64,000 bases of DNA, from NCBI RefSeq assembly GCF_023100945.1, contig NZ_CP064689.1:6678001-6742000 (forward strand). The letters are read 5' to 3'. Shown in pieces: positions 27,713 through 40,149 of the stretch (position 1 is its first letter; each line of letters starts with the position of its first letter). Position numbers and translations under genes: made by a program. The notes below the pieces were generated by a model. It had not been told where the DNA came from and did no database searches. It worked only from the letters and a program-made list of their open reading frames with translations. Source of the stretch: Bradyrhizobium sp. 200 (lineage in GTDB: Bacteria > Pseudomonadota > Alphaproteobacteria > Rhizobiales > Xanthobacteraceae).

Positions 27713-27952
27713 CTACTCCACGGACGATAGATAATAGACACTGCTACGGCTGATCTTCAAAATTTCCGTGTGTTTTGTGATCGGCAAGTCATGCCCACCG
27801 TCGACCATCGCTTTGCGCTCAGCAGCCGGGCTTTGCTGAGTGCGCCTTCTGAAAAATCGTATCTCCAGTCTCAGCTCCCCGATTTTGGCGTGCAGCGTCT
27901 CTACATCGATCGCGCGTGCGCTCGTTCTGTTCTTCCTGCCGTCAAGCAGCAA
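27713..27952 (-). pseudogene. IS3-family OrfA/OrfB junction remnant
   Basis: The frame reads AIDVETLHAKIGELRLE, then AERKAMVDGGHDLPITKHTE, ILKISRSSVYYLSSV. These are the C-terminus of OrfA and N-terminus of OrfB of the same IS3 group found at 40-45.5 kb (IDVKSLHAKIGGLTLEND and ERKAMIDRKHDLSITKQAE there). No catalytic core follows, so only the middle of the element survives, with substitutions that suggest age. Confidence 0.65.
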
Positions 27953-27959
27953 CCACTTT

Positions 27960-28996
27960 CAGGACCAGCTCTCTCCTAAAACTGCTCAAGGGCAAAAGCT
28001 GCCTTGAGCTGGCGGGTCTGCTCGTGCCAAAGCGCTGGTCTAGTAGCCTGTGTGGGCGGTCGTCCCGTCTCAGTGCCCAGGTGATTACTGGTACGGCTGC
28101 CCGCTGTTGCGCTGACAGCCAGTTGTTGCTGCCAAATACGCTGGCGACACCACAATCGAAACCAACGATAACAGCTCGCTGCAAAAGTTCGGGTGTGGCA
28201 GGTCTCTGTCTATCGTGTGTATCGCCGCTCGACAGCCCCTATCGTACTGGCCAGAAGTAGTGTCGGGCGGTGGACGCACTCAGCTTCGGGTGAGATCGCC
28301 GCCTCTGCGCTAGAAGGCCACTATTGATTTCATTGTGCCCTGTTCGCGACCGCCTGGCCACCCGACCGGCAGCGCCCGTTTCGCGAGCCGGCTCGATGAC
28401 CTCGGCGGCCAAACGCGCTGATGTTGATTGGCCCGCCGTACACTTGTCGCTTTAACGACCCCGCTCCTCGGCCTCACTTATCCAAGTCGCCCCGATGCAT
28501 AGGTATGTTCTAGGGCCAGGGGCGGACATCTTCGATGAGATTGGCGGTGGCGCTGTGCCCCCCAGTGCAGAGCAGTCATTGATGGGGCTCAACTGGGATG
28601 CCGGCGCCGCATTCGGCGCTCTCACCAGAGTGCTGTGTACGGTCTTCGGATTTGCCCAGCTCTTAAGTCGCCTCAAACCAGATTGATTTACCGCAAGGCG
28701 CCCTCCGCAAGACATCCATATTAGTTGCCGTGCAATGTGGAGGCGAAGTGGCCACGTTACGGACCATCCTCCGGCCTTCCTTCAGACATACGGTCTAGCA
28801 GTCGGTGGAGTTCGATCGTTAAATGTACGCCAAAGTTTGACGTCAATGCTCCTACTTCCGGCCGTGGCTATAAGAAAGCGATGGCATCGGCTGGCCATGA
28901 AACGCAATTTGCCGGCGAGAGCTGCGCTGTATTGCCCCTACCCGGCGCCGACCCGCAGCAGTTTAGTTCGCGGCCTGGCCCAGCGAACGGACCCTG
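27960..28996. other. Degenerate stretch, no gene assigned
   Basis: Several frames are open, such as + 28495-28686 (DIFDEIGGGAVPPSAEQS), without recognisable family motifs. This is probably insertion debris adjoining the IS3 remnant. Confidence 0.35.
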
Positions 28997-29272
28997 ATGC
29001 CCCTGCAATTCCATCGTGCCGTCGAAGACATGGAGATATGGAGCGCAAGCAGCGACCACTATTCCTTCGTGATCAGCTTCCAGAGCCCCACCGGTCCTGG
29101 TTTTCGCGGAAGGTTGGGCTACGTCGCGTCGTGGCGCCCGCTTCACCAGGGCCGTGGCGCGATCAGGGTTCTCGGCTTGCCCCTCCAAAGTTTTGCTGAA
29201 GCCGAGGACGCCTGCAACACCATGCTGAATTACCTGAAGGACGACACTGATTCCAGTTATCAGCAAAGTTGA
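28997..29272 (+). CDS. Hypothetical protein
   Basis: The 91-residue protein reads MPLQFHRAVEDMEIWSASSD, HYSFVISFQSPTGPGFRGRL, GYVASWRPL, and ends with FAEAEDACNTMLNYLKDD. Its composition and the alternation of beta-like and helical stretches look like a real globular protein, and I recall similar small proteins in rhizobia, though I can name no family. The ribosome site is weak and no operon partner is visible. Confidence 0.5.
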   Translation: MPLQFHRAVEDMEIWSASSDHYSFVISFQSPTGPGFRGRLGYVASWRPLHQGRGAIRVLGLPLQSFAEAEDACNTMLNYLKDDTDSSYQQS

Positions 29273-29729
29273 AGCCTCACGCTCCGGCTGCCGCCCAGTA
29301 TATCCGCTACGATCAACTCGCCGTGCTCAAACCAGCCCTCGGTCGAGGGTGCATCTCCGACAAGGAGGACAAATAGCAATCTGAACTTTGCCATGGCCGC
29401 CATAAAGCAGACGATCATGCAAATACAGATCCGGTGACGACGTTACGGGCAGTCGCCATCGCGGCTTAAACCAGGTTTTGTCTCCTCTTCGTAAAAGAAG
29501 TCCCGGCCGGTCATTTTGTGAAAGTTCCAGTCCTATCCCACGTAGTACAGCTTCCATCGCCTTGGAATTTTGTCACCAGCTACACGGCCATTCCAGACCT
29601 TGAGTGTTCTGCAGGTCGGAGCTGTGGGCGACATCCAGGTGATGTAGAAATCTATTTGCTTGCCGTGACGTTACCCGCCACAGCGTAAGCCTGTCCCCCG
29701 GCAAGAAAATCCAGCCGCGTTATTCACAT
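29273..29729. other. Intergenic, no gene assigned
   Basis: A minus frame at 29327-29557 (NDRPGLLLRRGDKTWFKPRW) is protein-like but short and not recognised. Nothing else is supported. Confidence 0.35.
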
Positions 29730-30120
29730 ACGTTCCTGTGAAATTGCCTGTCGGCGGCATAGTGCGCCGTTCGAGGTTGCGACTGAGAGCATGCACCTGA
29801 TCGCGCCGTTCTCCAGCTTCCTTGGCGGCAGCGATCGCAGCGTCGATAGCCCCGGACCGACGAGGCCGAGCAACGCTTTCTCGATCGCATCATCGACGTG
29901 CAATCCCCTTGGAGGACGATGCAGTAGGGCCGACATTATCCATCCAGGCGCGGCTGCCGCTGTAGCGCAGGATATGGCGCTTCATGCCGGAGTACCGGAG
30001 TGTGAGCTTGCGGTCGCAGCGCTTGCACCGGATCAGACCGGCGAGCAGCGCGTCACCATGCTTGGCGCGCCGTGATGCCGACTCGTAATATTGCTGCTGA
30101 CCATCGTGCTGAAGATTGCC
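29730..30120 (-). pseudogene. Serine recombinase, internal remnant
   Basis: On the minus strand the pieces TMVSSNI, RHHGAP, a zinc-ribbon stretch from RCKRCDRKL to RYSG, and RAWMDN line up with [36 protein letters not shown] and [12 protein letters not shown] of the intact recombinase at 40711-42771. This is therefore the middle of a second copy of that cassette, disrupted by several frame changes. The N-terminal catalytic domain is missing. Confidence 0.65.
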
Positions 30121-30772
30121 CAGCGCGTGCCGCGGGTCATCTCAGTCGTCCCAAGCAGCGTGATCACCATTCAGCACTTTTCGCCACCGGCGCGTTTCTC
30201 CGAATGGCACGAATACATTGCGGTCGAGGCGATCGCTTTCATTTTAGAACTTCAGCTCTGTGTGAAGGCCGGATGCCCATATTTCTACACCAAGCCCGCC
30301 GCACGCCGCGCGGCGAAATGCTGGTTTGTTTCGACGAGGTCCATTTCCCATCGCCGCCTTTCTCATCCTTGACGATCGCAGCCTGAAGGCGAGCGTGCTT
30401 GGCAGAAAAAGCCGGGCGATATCAATAACGAGTCAAGTGGCGTAGACGCGAGCGTGGTCGATCTGATGTCGACAGTAATCATAACTGGCATGGGGTTCGT
30501 GTTTGATCGTAGACGCGCGGCTTGGTTCAACATCCAACGTTTTTGTCGCGTAGATGACATACTAATCGAGAAACGCGGGAAATGCGCATCGCGCTCCGTT
30601 GGCATCGATTCTGCACACCACGAGCGCCTAGCGAGTTGGAAGCAGCGTTCACGGCGTTTTACGCGCAGAAGTCCGGTGCGGGTCTTTGGAGTATACGCTG
30701 AACGCAGCTGCACAACACTCGGGAAGTCAACGCTTGTATTTCACGCCAGACAATCAGGAGAGGTAACCGACC
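30121..30772. other. Region upstream of the S9 peptidase, no gene assigned
   Basis: No family motifs in either strand. The last 100 bases should carry the peptidase promoter. Confidence 0.35.
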
Positions 30773-33076
<2,304 letters not shown>

Positions 33077-33338
33077 ATTCAGGGTATGGGGCGGCAGAGC
33101 CATGGTGACTCGCCGCCCCTCACCGATCGAGGAGTTCGCGGTTTAAGAAAGCTGGCGGGACAAGTACGCCAACACGCCGCGCACGGCCGACCTCCAGTTG
33201 GCAATAACTAGCGCGTTGTGGAGCGGGCAACGACAGGGCGAGCTTTTGCGCTTGCCCTAGTCTGGCGACGAATGCCCGCACATTCGCCTTCGGCAATCCA
33301 AGGGCGGTCGGCGCGTCGCGACGCCGGCTAGTGCACTC
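33077..33338. other. Intergenic
   Basis: No gene or clear hairpin terminator recognised. Confidence 0.3.
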
Positions 33339-33590
33339 TTAAGAGCCCTGATCGACAACACAGAGCGTCGGGCACCGCTGTCTCGCCGTGCGCCTTAGCG
33401 TTTGCGTTATCAATCGACCTTCTTCAAGCCTCAGCAGCATGCCCTCAATTGAGTCTATGGACGTTTCAATCGCGGCAAATCGTCCGCTCGAGTACCACGC
33501 CATCCCAATCAGAGCGGGCCTTTTCGACTCCGCTGCATTGGCACTTGTCTTCTTTTGGTAAATCGACAAGCAGGCAAGTTGAGCGAGCAC
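33339..33590 (-). CDS. Hypothetical protein, possibly a gene remnant
   Basis: The 83-residue frame (MLAQLACLSIYQKKTSANAA, LIGMAWYSSGRFAAIETSID) looks protein-like. The same frame stays open upstream to about 33711 (QADEASLIRQDFYSADEAVS) but has no ATG there, so the true start is unclear and a larger gene may have lost its 5' end. No family recognised. Confidence 0.35.
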   Translation of the reverse strand: MLAQLACLSIYQKKTSANAAESKRPALIGMAWYSSGRFAAIETSIDSIEGMLLRLEEGRLITQTLRRTARQRCPTLCVVDQGS

Positions 33591-34152
33591 CGATTTCTTA
33601 GGCTCAAATTTGCTGACCGCCTCGTCCGCGGAGTAGAAGTCTTGGCGAATTAGAGACGCCTCATCCGCCTGGAGCCATTCAGTTGGTTGACGGAAAACGG
33701 AACGTTACTGCCTCGCAACCGTGATGAGTGAGGATGAGCAGCATGGAGTCTTCGAGATTGCCGCTTCGGCGCAGAGCGATATTGGTCGGCGATAGGTAAA
33801 CCTCAGTGCAACAACAGCGTAGTTGCGAATGCAGCGCAGCCACGACTTATCTTGTACAGGTCACGAACTGTGTCGCCGAGATACTAGCCTCCGACCGCTC
33901 TCTGCAAACTGTTGGACTCAGAGCTCGCCGGCTGAGGTACAATACAGACAGAATCCTGCTCAGACAAATATAGAGCGAAATGTTCGAAGAAAAGTCATCA
34001 TGCTGCAAGGCCAGTGATCCTTTTGCAACGCGTCGACTTAATCGCGCCATCACCCGCTCGATTTGATCCGCATCACATCATTCACCAGCCCGCTTGTGGT
34101 GTGACAGAGGCGTCGCGCGACTCCCCGCGCTGACTTGGGAATGGAGAATTTG
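33591..34152. other. Intergenic upstream of ompW
   Basis: Apart from the open extension noted for the preceding entry, nothing is recognised. Confidence 0.3.
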
Positions 34153-34890
34153 ATGAGAACAAGAGCAATTCTAACGATGGCGTCGCTGCTCGTGCTCGCG
34201 GCGGCGTTCGGCGGGGCCGCCATGTCGGTACGGGCTGCGGATCTGGCATCGGCGTCGATCTACACCAAAGCGCCGCCGGTCGCACCCTTCAATCCCTGGA
34301 TGGTCCGCCTTCGCGTGCTCGGCGTGTTGCCGGATGCCGGAGGCAGCTCGGTCAATGTTGCCGGTGTCCCGCCCCTGTCGTCGCCGAATTCCGGGCTCTC
34401 GATCAGCGATCAGGCCATACCGGAGCTCGACATCACCTATTTCTTCACCAGGAACATCGCCGCCGAACTCATTCTCGGCGTGACCAAGCATCAGATCAGC
34501 GGCACCGGGACGCTCAACGGGCTAGAGATCGGCACAGCCTGGTTGTTGCCGCCGACGCTGACGCTGCAGTATCACTTCACTGATTTCGGCGCGTTCAAGC
34601 CCTATATTGGCGCTGGCATCAACTACACCGTCTTTTTCGACCAGTCTGCGGCCAATACGCCGTTTGCCGGCCTAGCGATGACGGATCTGCACATCAGCAA
34701 CCAGGCTGGCGCCGCGGTCCAATTCGGCTTCGACTACATGCTCGACAGTCACTGGGGCCTCAATGTCGACGTGAAGAAGTTGTGGCTGCGGCCGGATTAT
34801 TCGGCCACCGTCAACAACGCCATTCCCGTCACCGGGCGCGCCAATATCGACCCATGGCTGGTCGGCGGCGGCATCACCTACAAGTACTGA
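34153..34890 (+). CDS. ompW: OmpW family outer-membrane protein
   Basis: I chose ATG at 34153 (MRTRAILTMASLLVLAAAFG) because GGAG lies at the right distance before it; an ATG at 34141 is possible. The signal peptide ends near VRAADLAS. The mature part reads NPWMVRLRVLGVLPDAGGSS, ITYFFTRNIAAELILGV, TLTLQYHFTDFGAFKPYIGA, and closes with PWLVGGGITYKY, whose final aromatic fits barrel-assembly signals. It is an eight-stranded OmpW barrel of normal length (about 245 residues). OmpW proteins make a narrow hydrophobic channel in the outer membrane, often tied to redox or osmotic stress. No operon partners are seen. Confidence 0.9.
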   Translation: MRTRAILTMASLLVLAAAFGGAAMSVRAADLASASIYTKAPPVAPFNPWMVRLRVLGVLPDAGGSSVNVAGVPPLSSPNSGLSISDQAIPELDITYFFTRNIAAELILGVTKHQISGTGTLNGLEIGTAWLLPPTLTLQYHFTDFGAFKPYIGAGINYTVFFDQSAANTPFAGLAMTDLHISNQAGAAVQFGFDYMLDSHWGLNVDVKKLWLRPDYSATVNNAIPVTGRANIDPWLVGGGITYKY

Positions 34891-35129
34891 CAAGAGGACG
34901 ATCCGGAAGAGTGGAAACCGGTTCCAAACAAGAAGATCGAGCGAGCTGACGATTCGAAGAAGCATCATCTCTCTCAGCGCCGGGAGCCGGGCCCCGGCGC
35001 CGCATCCGCTTTGGCTGTGAGCTATTGGCGGAGCCAGCATTAGGTGACGACAGACACGATCGAATTGGGTTAAGAGCAATCGATTAAGTCATTTTCTCAT
35101 CTCGGCGCGACTGGCGGAAAGCACCACAT
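34891..35129. other. Intergenic
   Basis: Nothing recognised between ompW and the PhnA-like remnant. Confidence 0.3.
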
Positions 35130-35333
35130 GGACGTCAAGGCCAGGGTTTCAAGCGGTACGCCACCAGGGTGACGCCGTCACGGTGATCAAGGGCTTGAAG
35201 CTCAAAGGCTCGTTCTACGCGCGGCACCGTGATCAGAAATATTCATCTCACCGAAGATCCCGATGAGATCAAAGTCCACACCGATAAGGTCAAGGGCCCG
35301 GTGTTGCGGACGGATTTCTTGAAGAGAGGCGTG
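35130..35333 (+). pseudogene. PhnA-like (alkylphosphonate utilisation family) protein, remnant
   Basis: In shifting + frames the sequence gives GDAVTVIKGLKLKGS, then GTVIRNIHLTEDPDEIKVH and TDKVKGPVLRTDFLKRG. This follows the C-terminal domain of PhnA-like proteins (DSVTVIKDLKVKGSS, GTxVKNIRL, IKGxxLRTEFVKK). The N-terminal zinc ribbon is absent and at least two frameshifts occur. Despite the name, PhnA proteins have no proven role in phosphonate use. Confidence 0.6.
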
Positions 35334-35451
35334 AGGTCACCACCACTCATCATCCTGGCGAGCTGGTAATCCGACGTTTCAGAGACGTTCCGTTTGGACG
35401 TGTAGCCGCGCCGTACTTGATAGCCCGCGCAGGCGCTAACCGAGCTTTCGT

Positions 35452-35799
35452 CTAGCTCCGCTTCAACACCATTACCAGGCGGTCGACGCGTTTGCCTTCC
35501 TTGAGATGGGACTCGATGATTTCGTCGATATCGTCAGGCGTGGTCGGGCGGTACCAGACGCCATCGGGATAGATCACCATCAGGGGACCTACGTTGCAAA
35601 AGCCGAGACAGCCCGCCGCCGTGAAGCCGATATCGGTGAGCCCTTGCGCTTCGATCGCCTTGCTCATCCTGTCCCACAGAACTTGCGCGCCAGCTGCACC
35701 GCAGCTGCCGTGCGGATGTGTGGGCGGACGCTGGACGTGGCAGGCCAAGACGTGATGCCTGTAGAGTTGAGGAAGCTCAAATTCCGCTTCTGAGTTCAT
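35452..35799 (-). CDS. Thioredoxin-fold [2Fe-2S] ferredoxin
   Basis: The 115-residue protein has the four-Cys pattern of Shethna-type ferredoxins: HHVLACHVQRPPTHPHGSCG (two Cys twelve residues apart), then AAGCLGFCNVGPLMVIYPDG (two Cys four residues apart). It would carry one [2Fe-2S] cluster and pass single electrons. The C-terminal part YRPTTPDDIDEIIESHLKEG is typical. Its start overlaps the end of a frameshifted bolA-like gene by 23 bases, so both came from one operon concerned with iron-sulfur chemistry. Related ferredoxins occur beside nif genes in rhizobia, but none are seen here. Confidence 0.87.
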   Translation of the reverse strand: MNSEAEFELPQLYRHHVLACHVQRPPTHPHGSCGAAGAQVLWDRMSKAIEAQGLTDIGFTAAGCLGFCNVGPLMVIYPDGVWYRPTTPDDIDEIIESHLKEGKRVDRLVMVLKRS

Positions 35800-36078
35800 G
35801 CGCCTGCCACGCGTTCGATTGGGTTATATGAAGAGAGACAAGGTCCGAGTGCATCGCCCCTGGGACCGCGGTCATCAGCGCGAGCGCGTGAAGTTCGTCA
35901 GCCATTGTCCCCTTGAGCGCCGCATGCAAAATCTTATGCTGCTTCGGCTCTTGACTGTGAAGGCACGCGGAATGATGCGGGCGCCGTAATGATCGCCGTT
36001 ACCGGCAATATCTGTCACGGACACCTCCGCCTCCGGAAAGGCCTTCCTGATCAGGGCCTCAAAGTCTGGTCCCATCAT
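35777..36078 (-). pseudogene. BolA family protein, frameshifted
   Basis: From ATG at 36078, with AAGGA upstream, the frame reads MMGPDFEALIRKAFPEAEVS, VTDIAGNGDHYGARIIPRAF, then leaves register near 35960. The next frame continues KQHKILHAALKGTMADELHA, LALMTAVPG and stops at 35777. DLAGDGDHY, then HKxxxxALKG, is the BolA/IbaG core. A one-base indel near 35960 breaks it. BolA proteins pair with monothiol glutaredoxins to sense or deliver iron-sulfur clusters. This is distinct from the bolA fragment at 5119. Confidence 0.72.
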
Positions 36079-36144
36079 CGCGATATTCCTTGCTCCCGCT
36101 TTGCTTGGCCGCCATCTCGCGTCTCCATGCAAGAGGACTGTCAT

Positions 36145-36957
36145 TAGCTCAGACGATACCAGTATGATCGCAGAATGACGGCCAACCCAGCACAGCTCCT
36201 ATTCCACGTGCTCATCGGCTCCGTTTAACACTTTTGGGTCTCTGGCAAGGTTGTCGCTAGGCATCTTTTTCGCGTGGCGACGTCGCCATGCAGCGAGGCG
36301 ACGACGGACCGCGGCGTACCGGACCTGTCCAAAGCCGCATCTAAGTCGACGCTATTGCACAGACGTAGGGATGTGCGTTGCGAGGTTCGCCGATCCGGGC
36401 AAGCACAGGTTCTTTGCATTAGTGTATCCGACCTGTGTTTAGTGTGCTCGGGGCTATGATGGTTGCTAACAATGCGATCTGATTAGCGGTGGCCACCAGT
36501 GTACGCATGCGCTGGAAAGACCGGTTCCCCACGTCGTCTTCATCCTGTCCTCGACCTTGCAGGGCGATCCCCATGAATCGGCCCTTCGCTTGTTCGGAAT
36601 GCAAATTGGGATTTGTGCCATGGCGCTGATTTCCAGTACGTCAGGACGAAACAGTCGAGGATGCCTCGGCGCGGATCTTCAGACGCCAGGAAACACAGGC
36701 CGTTAGTGTCGGAACGTTCGGAACGGCCAACTGCGCCGCGATATAGGTGCGGATCCCGCCCGCCGTGCTTTGAGAACGATTGCTTGAACAATGCCGGTCT
36801 TCGCCTTCTAGTCGAGCCGGCGGTACAGCTCTTGCCAACGAGAGACCGAATCCGCCAAGCTTTTCCCGATCTTCAGAAGATGCCCTGCGAAATAGAACAA
36901 ATTGTTTCCGCGGCCGCTCGGCATGATCCGACGGCGCGAATGTCGCGGATGAGTCCG
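36145..36957. other. Intergenic, no gene assigned
   Basis: Frames on both strands (for example minus 36540-36791, DPRRGILDCFVLTYWKSAPW) are short and unrecognised. A TGGCAAGGTTGTCGC stretch at 36243 has GG and GC at sigma-54 spacing, but nothing recognisable lies downstream. Confidence 0.35.
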
Positions 36958-37377
36958 TCACGATAGCGCCTCGATCCGCGCAAACAACATCGCGGCTTCG
37001 GATGGTCCAAGCCCAACGACGCCTACGAAGCTTACTGGCGGCATCGGAATGTCCTGGTTGATCGGTTTCCAGAGATGGAGGCAATACCGGCTGTTATTCA
37101 CGTACTGCGACTGAGGCGGATGCAGTTGCATTACACATTCCTCCTCATCCCAAAACAGGTCTTTGACGAAACACATCTCTTCCCAGTTCGGACAACGCCG
37201 CGGCGTCGAGACGGACACATGCTCCCACCCTGGGCGGACAAATCCAATGATCTTGAGTTTACATCCGCAATGCCCTTGCACAAAGAAGTGACCGCAAGGA
37301 CCTGAACCCGGCGCGCTGGCAAACTGGCCATGTCGTACGCGGCCAGCCTCAAGTTTTTCCCCAATTTGCGCTCTCAC
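36958..37377 (-). CDS. Phage-type conserved protein (DUF7694-like)
   Basis: The 139-residue protein contains GWEHVSVSTPRRCPNWEEMC, FVKDLFWDEEECVMQLHPPQ, SQYVNNSRYCLHLWKPI and PPVSFVGVVG. I recognise this string as a conserved protein of phages and rhizobial accessory regions of unknown function (I believe DUF7694). The N-terminal GHFFVQGHCGCKLKIIG also fits. The gene appears complete. The preceding gene's stop overlaps its start (37377), so the two are co-transcribed. Confidence 0.7.
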   Translation of the reverse strand: MRAQIGEKLEAGRVRHGQFASAPGSGPCGHFFVQGHCGCKLKIIGFVRPGWEHVSVSTPRRCPNWEEMCFVKDLFWDEEECVMQLHPPQSQYVNNSRYCLHLWKPINQDIPMPPVSFVGVVGLGPSEAAMLFARIEALS

Positions 37378-37583
37378 TAGCCCCTCCCCACCTGGCAGGT
37401 GCCTTTGAAATCGACGTGGACCACATTGTCCTTGGAATCCACTATCGCCTCCAGCGAGAACTGCTGCGCAATATCTGAATTCCGTCCTTCCGTTTGCATT
37501 ATCTTCTGGATCTTCAAAAACCCGTTGCGCAAACCATAGATGTAGATCATCTCACTTTCTCCTACCAACGCCCGTAAGCACAC
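37377..37583 (-). CDS. Small hypothetical protein
   Basis: A 68-residue frame upstream of and touching the phage-type gene, on the same strand. The more likely start is the internal Met of MIYIYGLRNGFLKIQKIMQT, after GTTGGTAGGAGAAAG. It reads SLEAIVDSKDNVVHVDFKGT toward the end. No family is known to me; co-transcription with the next gene is the only clue. Confidence 0.5.
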   Translation of the reverse strand: MCLRALVGESEMIYIYGLRNGFLKIQKIMQTEGRNSDIAQQFSLEAIVDSKDNVVHVDFKGTCQVGRG

Positions 37584-39992
37584 GCCGCCAGGCCCGTTTC
37601 CGATGTCAGTACACCCCCCGGTGCGCCGGACAGGGTTCCATCTCCTTCAGCCTCGTCTCAATGAAGGCGTCAGCTTCCGCACGTATATGCTCGATCTGGT
37701 CACAAAGAGGTTTGTCGAGCAGGGTTTTGCTTTCAGCATCGATTCTCCTTTTCGATGGCGCGCGGCAAGTTGCCATAGTGCACGGTGGGGGTCCGGAAAG
37801 GACCCGACTAGCTCAAAAGCAGCGCGCGGCGAGCTCCTTTCGCCCGCACACTCGGTGGCTCAATTTGAGCGAGCCGCGTTGAACACCTCGATCATGGCGC
37901 AGTCCGGCCAGGCACCGCCCAGAGCACTGCCATGTGCTCATCGACGGCCACAAGTCATCGCGATCCAGCACCTCTGGTGCGAGATGCCCCGGATCGAACG
38001 AACTGTGCCGCGTCGGCGATCGGGGCGGGTAGATGTTGATTCAGCTAACGCCTTTTCACATCGTCAAAGCTGGCTCGGGACGAGCTCTCCAATGTAATCG
38101 CAACGAGGATCTTTGCTCCGTACTCTGCGTCATGGCTGACGAAGTGCTTGGGCAGCTGGGCGAGTCATGGGGCCGGAGGCCGCGATTCTGCCGGTCTGAT
38201 GCTGCATCTCGATCTAGTACTGCTCATTCTGAAGCCTTTCGCTACTGGCCGAGCCTGAAACAGTGCCAATGCGTCATCTATGTGGCGACACTTGATTTGC
38301 GTTGAGAGCCCGAATAGAGCTCGCACTTGGCGCCGCTGCACCACGCGGCTGCGGGCATCAGGCCGTTCAACCCGGCGGAAGAGAGTTTCGGACGCGGAGG
38401 TGCCTTTCGAGTGCGCGGGTCGGTCGCAGGTTTGAATGTCATCCGTGAGGACGCTTGGTGAACACTGGACGGAACTATCCGCATCGCCTGAGCAAATTTT
38501 GCCGAGTGGCGGCTCTTCGCGGTTTTAGGTTAGTGCAAGTCGTGAGCGCCCTCAGAGATCGTTCGCAGGCGGACGAACCTGTTTAACATCAATGGATGGC
38601 CTAAGGCGTAGCCCGGAGCAGCGGATTCGCAGGTGGCCCGTACCTCTCAGCGAGCACTCTCGACGTGTCGGCGAAGTCGCCCGCTTCAATGAAGCTGGGC
38701 ACGATGGGCCGGCACCCAAAGCAAAACACCGCAAGTCCGCCGCAGATGCTGGCCGTTTGGCGGCACGAGAGGTGCCGGCGGCATTTGCTCTTGTCATACG
38801 AGCGCCATGTCCGGTTGACGACACGACGTGGGAAACCTGACTACAGCGGCTAAATCATTTCGCCGGTGCCGCGGCAAACACGTTGTTTTTCTCTCTTCGA
38901 TGATGCTCACAGCACTTTCTCGTCCGGCACGCCGATTGCTGAGATGACAACCGCTGCAGCTAGAGGCGGCGCACTGGTCAATGTCCCAGGAGTTTAAATT
39001 GAGATTTGGTCTACTGACCTTGATCGGCATTGAAGCCGATCCGTAACTGCACAACCGCCAGATATCGATGTGACAGTCGTCACGAACTTCACCGAATCGA
39101 CTGAGGTCGCCGCGACGATCAAGCTGACGACCCCGGTTATGAGACAAGCTTTGAGCTTCGGCGCGGAGGGGGCAATACAGCCGCATCTCGCAGGCGCGCC
39201 ATTCCAGACGATCAGGCTTAGCAGCCTAACGACCGTGTTTCCACCAGCGTCGGGACGCTATTCGCCTGATTTGGTGGTCTTCAATACTGATCAATTAGCC
39301 CACGCAAGAATATGGTACGAACAACGCACTGGCGCAAACAAAGACTGCGCGTGATTGAAGGCGGCAGAGCCGGTATCGCATCGCGTCCTGATGCTTCGCA
39401 ACCGGCAACATGGAATTTCTGGCCCCTTGTGGCGATCCTCCTTAACGCGCTGCTCTGGGCCGGCATCTACTGGGTGATCAGTGCGTTCTCATGAGCGAGA
39501 CGGTTCCGGCCAGCAGTTCTGAACGTGCCGGATCTGCAGACGTTATTGAATCTGCCGCGCTCAAGAAGATGCCCGCGATAATTTGTGCCCCTCATCCGAC
39601 ACTTTTGTTGTTGCGCACCGCTGGTCTGGGCATTGGTCTCCATCGCACCGAACCGCAGCGTGCTGGTCGAACTGGCAGCGCCACCCAGGCGACATAGCTC
39701 TGCTGGCTCAGCATGCGGGTGTTCGAAAGCGCGAGCATCTTGATCTTAGCCGATCCGTATACCCGAATTCCCGACCGCAACGCACTTCCAGAATGTTTAA
39801 ACTGAGACTATTGACGTTGTCGAACGCGCGTTTTGAAGCGGATCGTTCACCCGGCGCTACCACTGCGCTAGCGCCGCCGGTCCGCTTGCCTATTGCATCG
39901 CGCCACTAGGCCGGCAGCTCGATCGACGGAGCAACGTAACCTGCACTTACAGCACGCCGCCGAGCAACGCGACAGAGCTGGTCCCGGTTGTC
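37584..39992. other. Long degenerate stretch with no assigned gene
   Basis: About 2.4 kb without a supported gene. The best short frame is + 39312-39494 (60 codons), ending NFWPLVAILLNALLWAGIYW, a single membrane segment that could be a real small membrane protein or chance. Other frames have no family motifs. This is probably old accessory DNA. Confidence 0.4.
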
Positions 39993-40029
39993 TGAACAGA
40001 TTTTCCGCGTCGATAAGTGGAGCCTCTGC

Positions 40030-40124
40030 CGGGTTTAGGCCGCCGCGCGGAGCGGGGGAAGATCGAAGTACGCTTGATCCGGGGTGCGGTCGTCAAGGCT
40101 CGAATGCGGACGGCGGGCATTGTA
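40030..40124 (-). pseudogene. IS3 orfB, C-terminal end
   Basis: The frame reads YNARRPHSSLDDRTPDQAYF and ends DLPPLRAAA. This is the C-terminus of IS3 OrfB and is the missing tail of the orfB piece at 42796-43582. The codons TAC AAT (Tyr-Asn) lie at the breakpoint and join in frame with GAC TTT at the other side. Confidence 0.8.
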
Positions 40125-40149
40125 CAACAACGTTTGAGAACGCCCACAG

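Noticed and set aside
36243..36258. Sigma-54 promoter-like GG-N10-GC (TGGCAAGGTTGTCGCT)
   Set aside because: The -12 part is poor (TCGC instead of TTGC), no NifA site was found upstream, and no gene follows.
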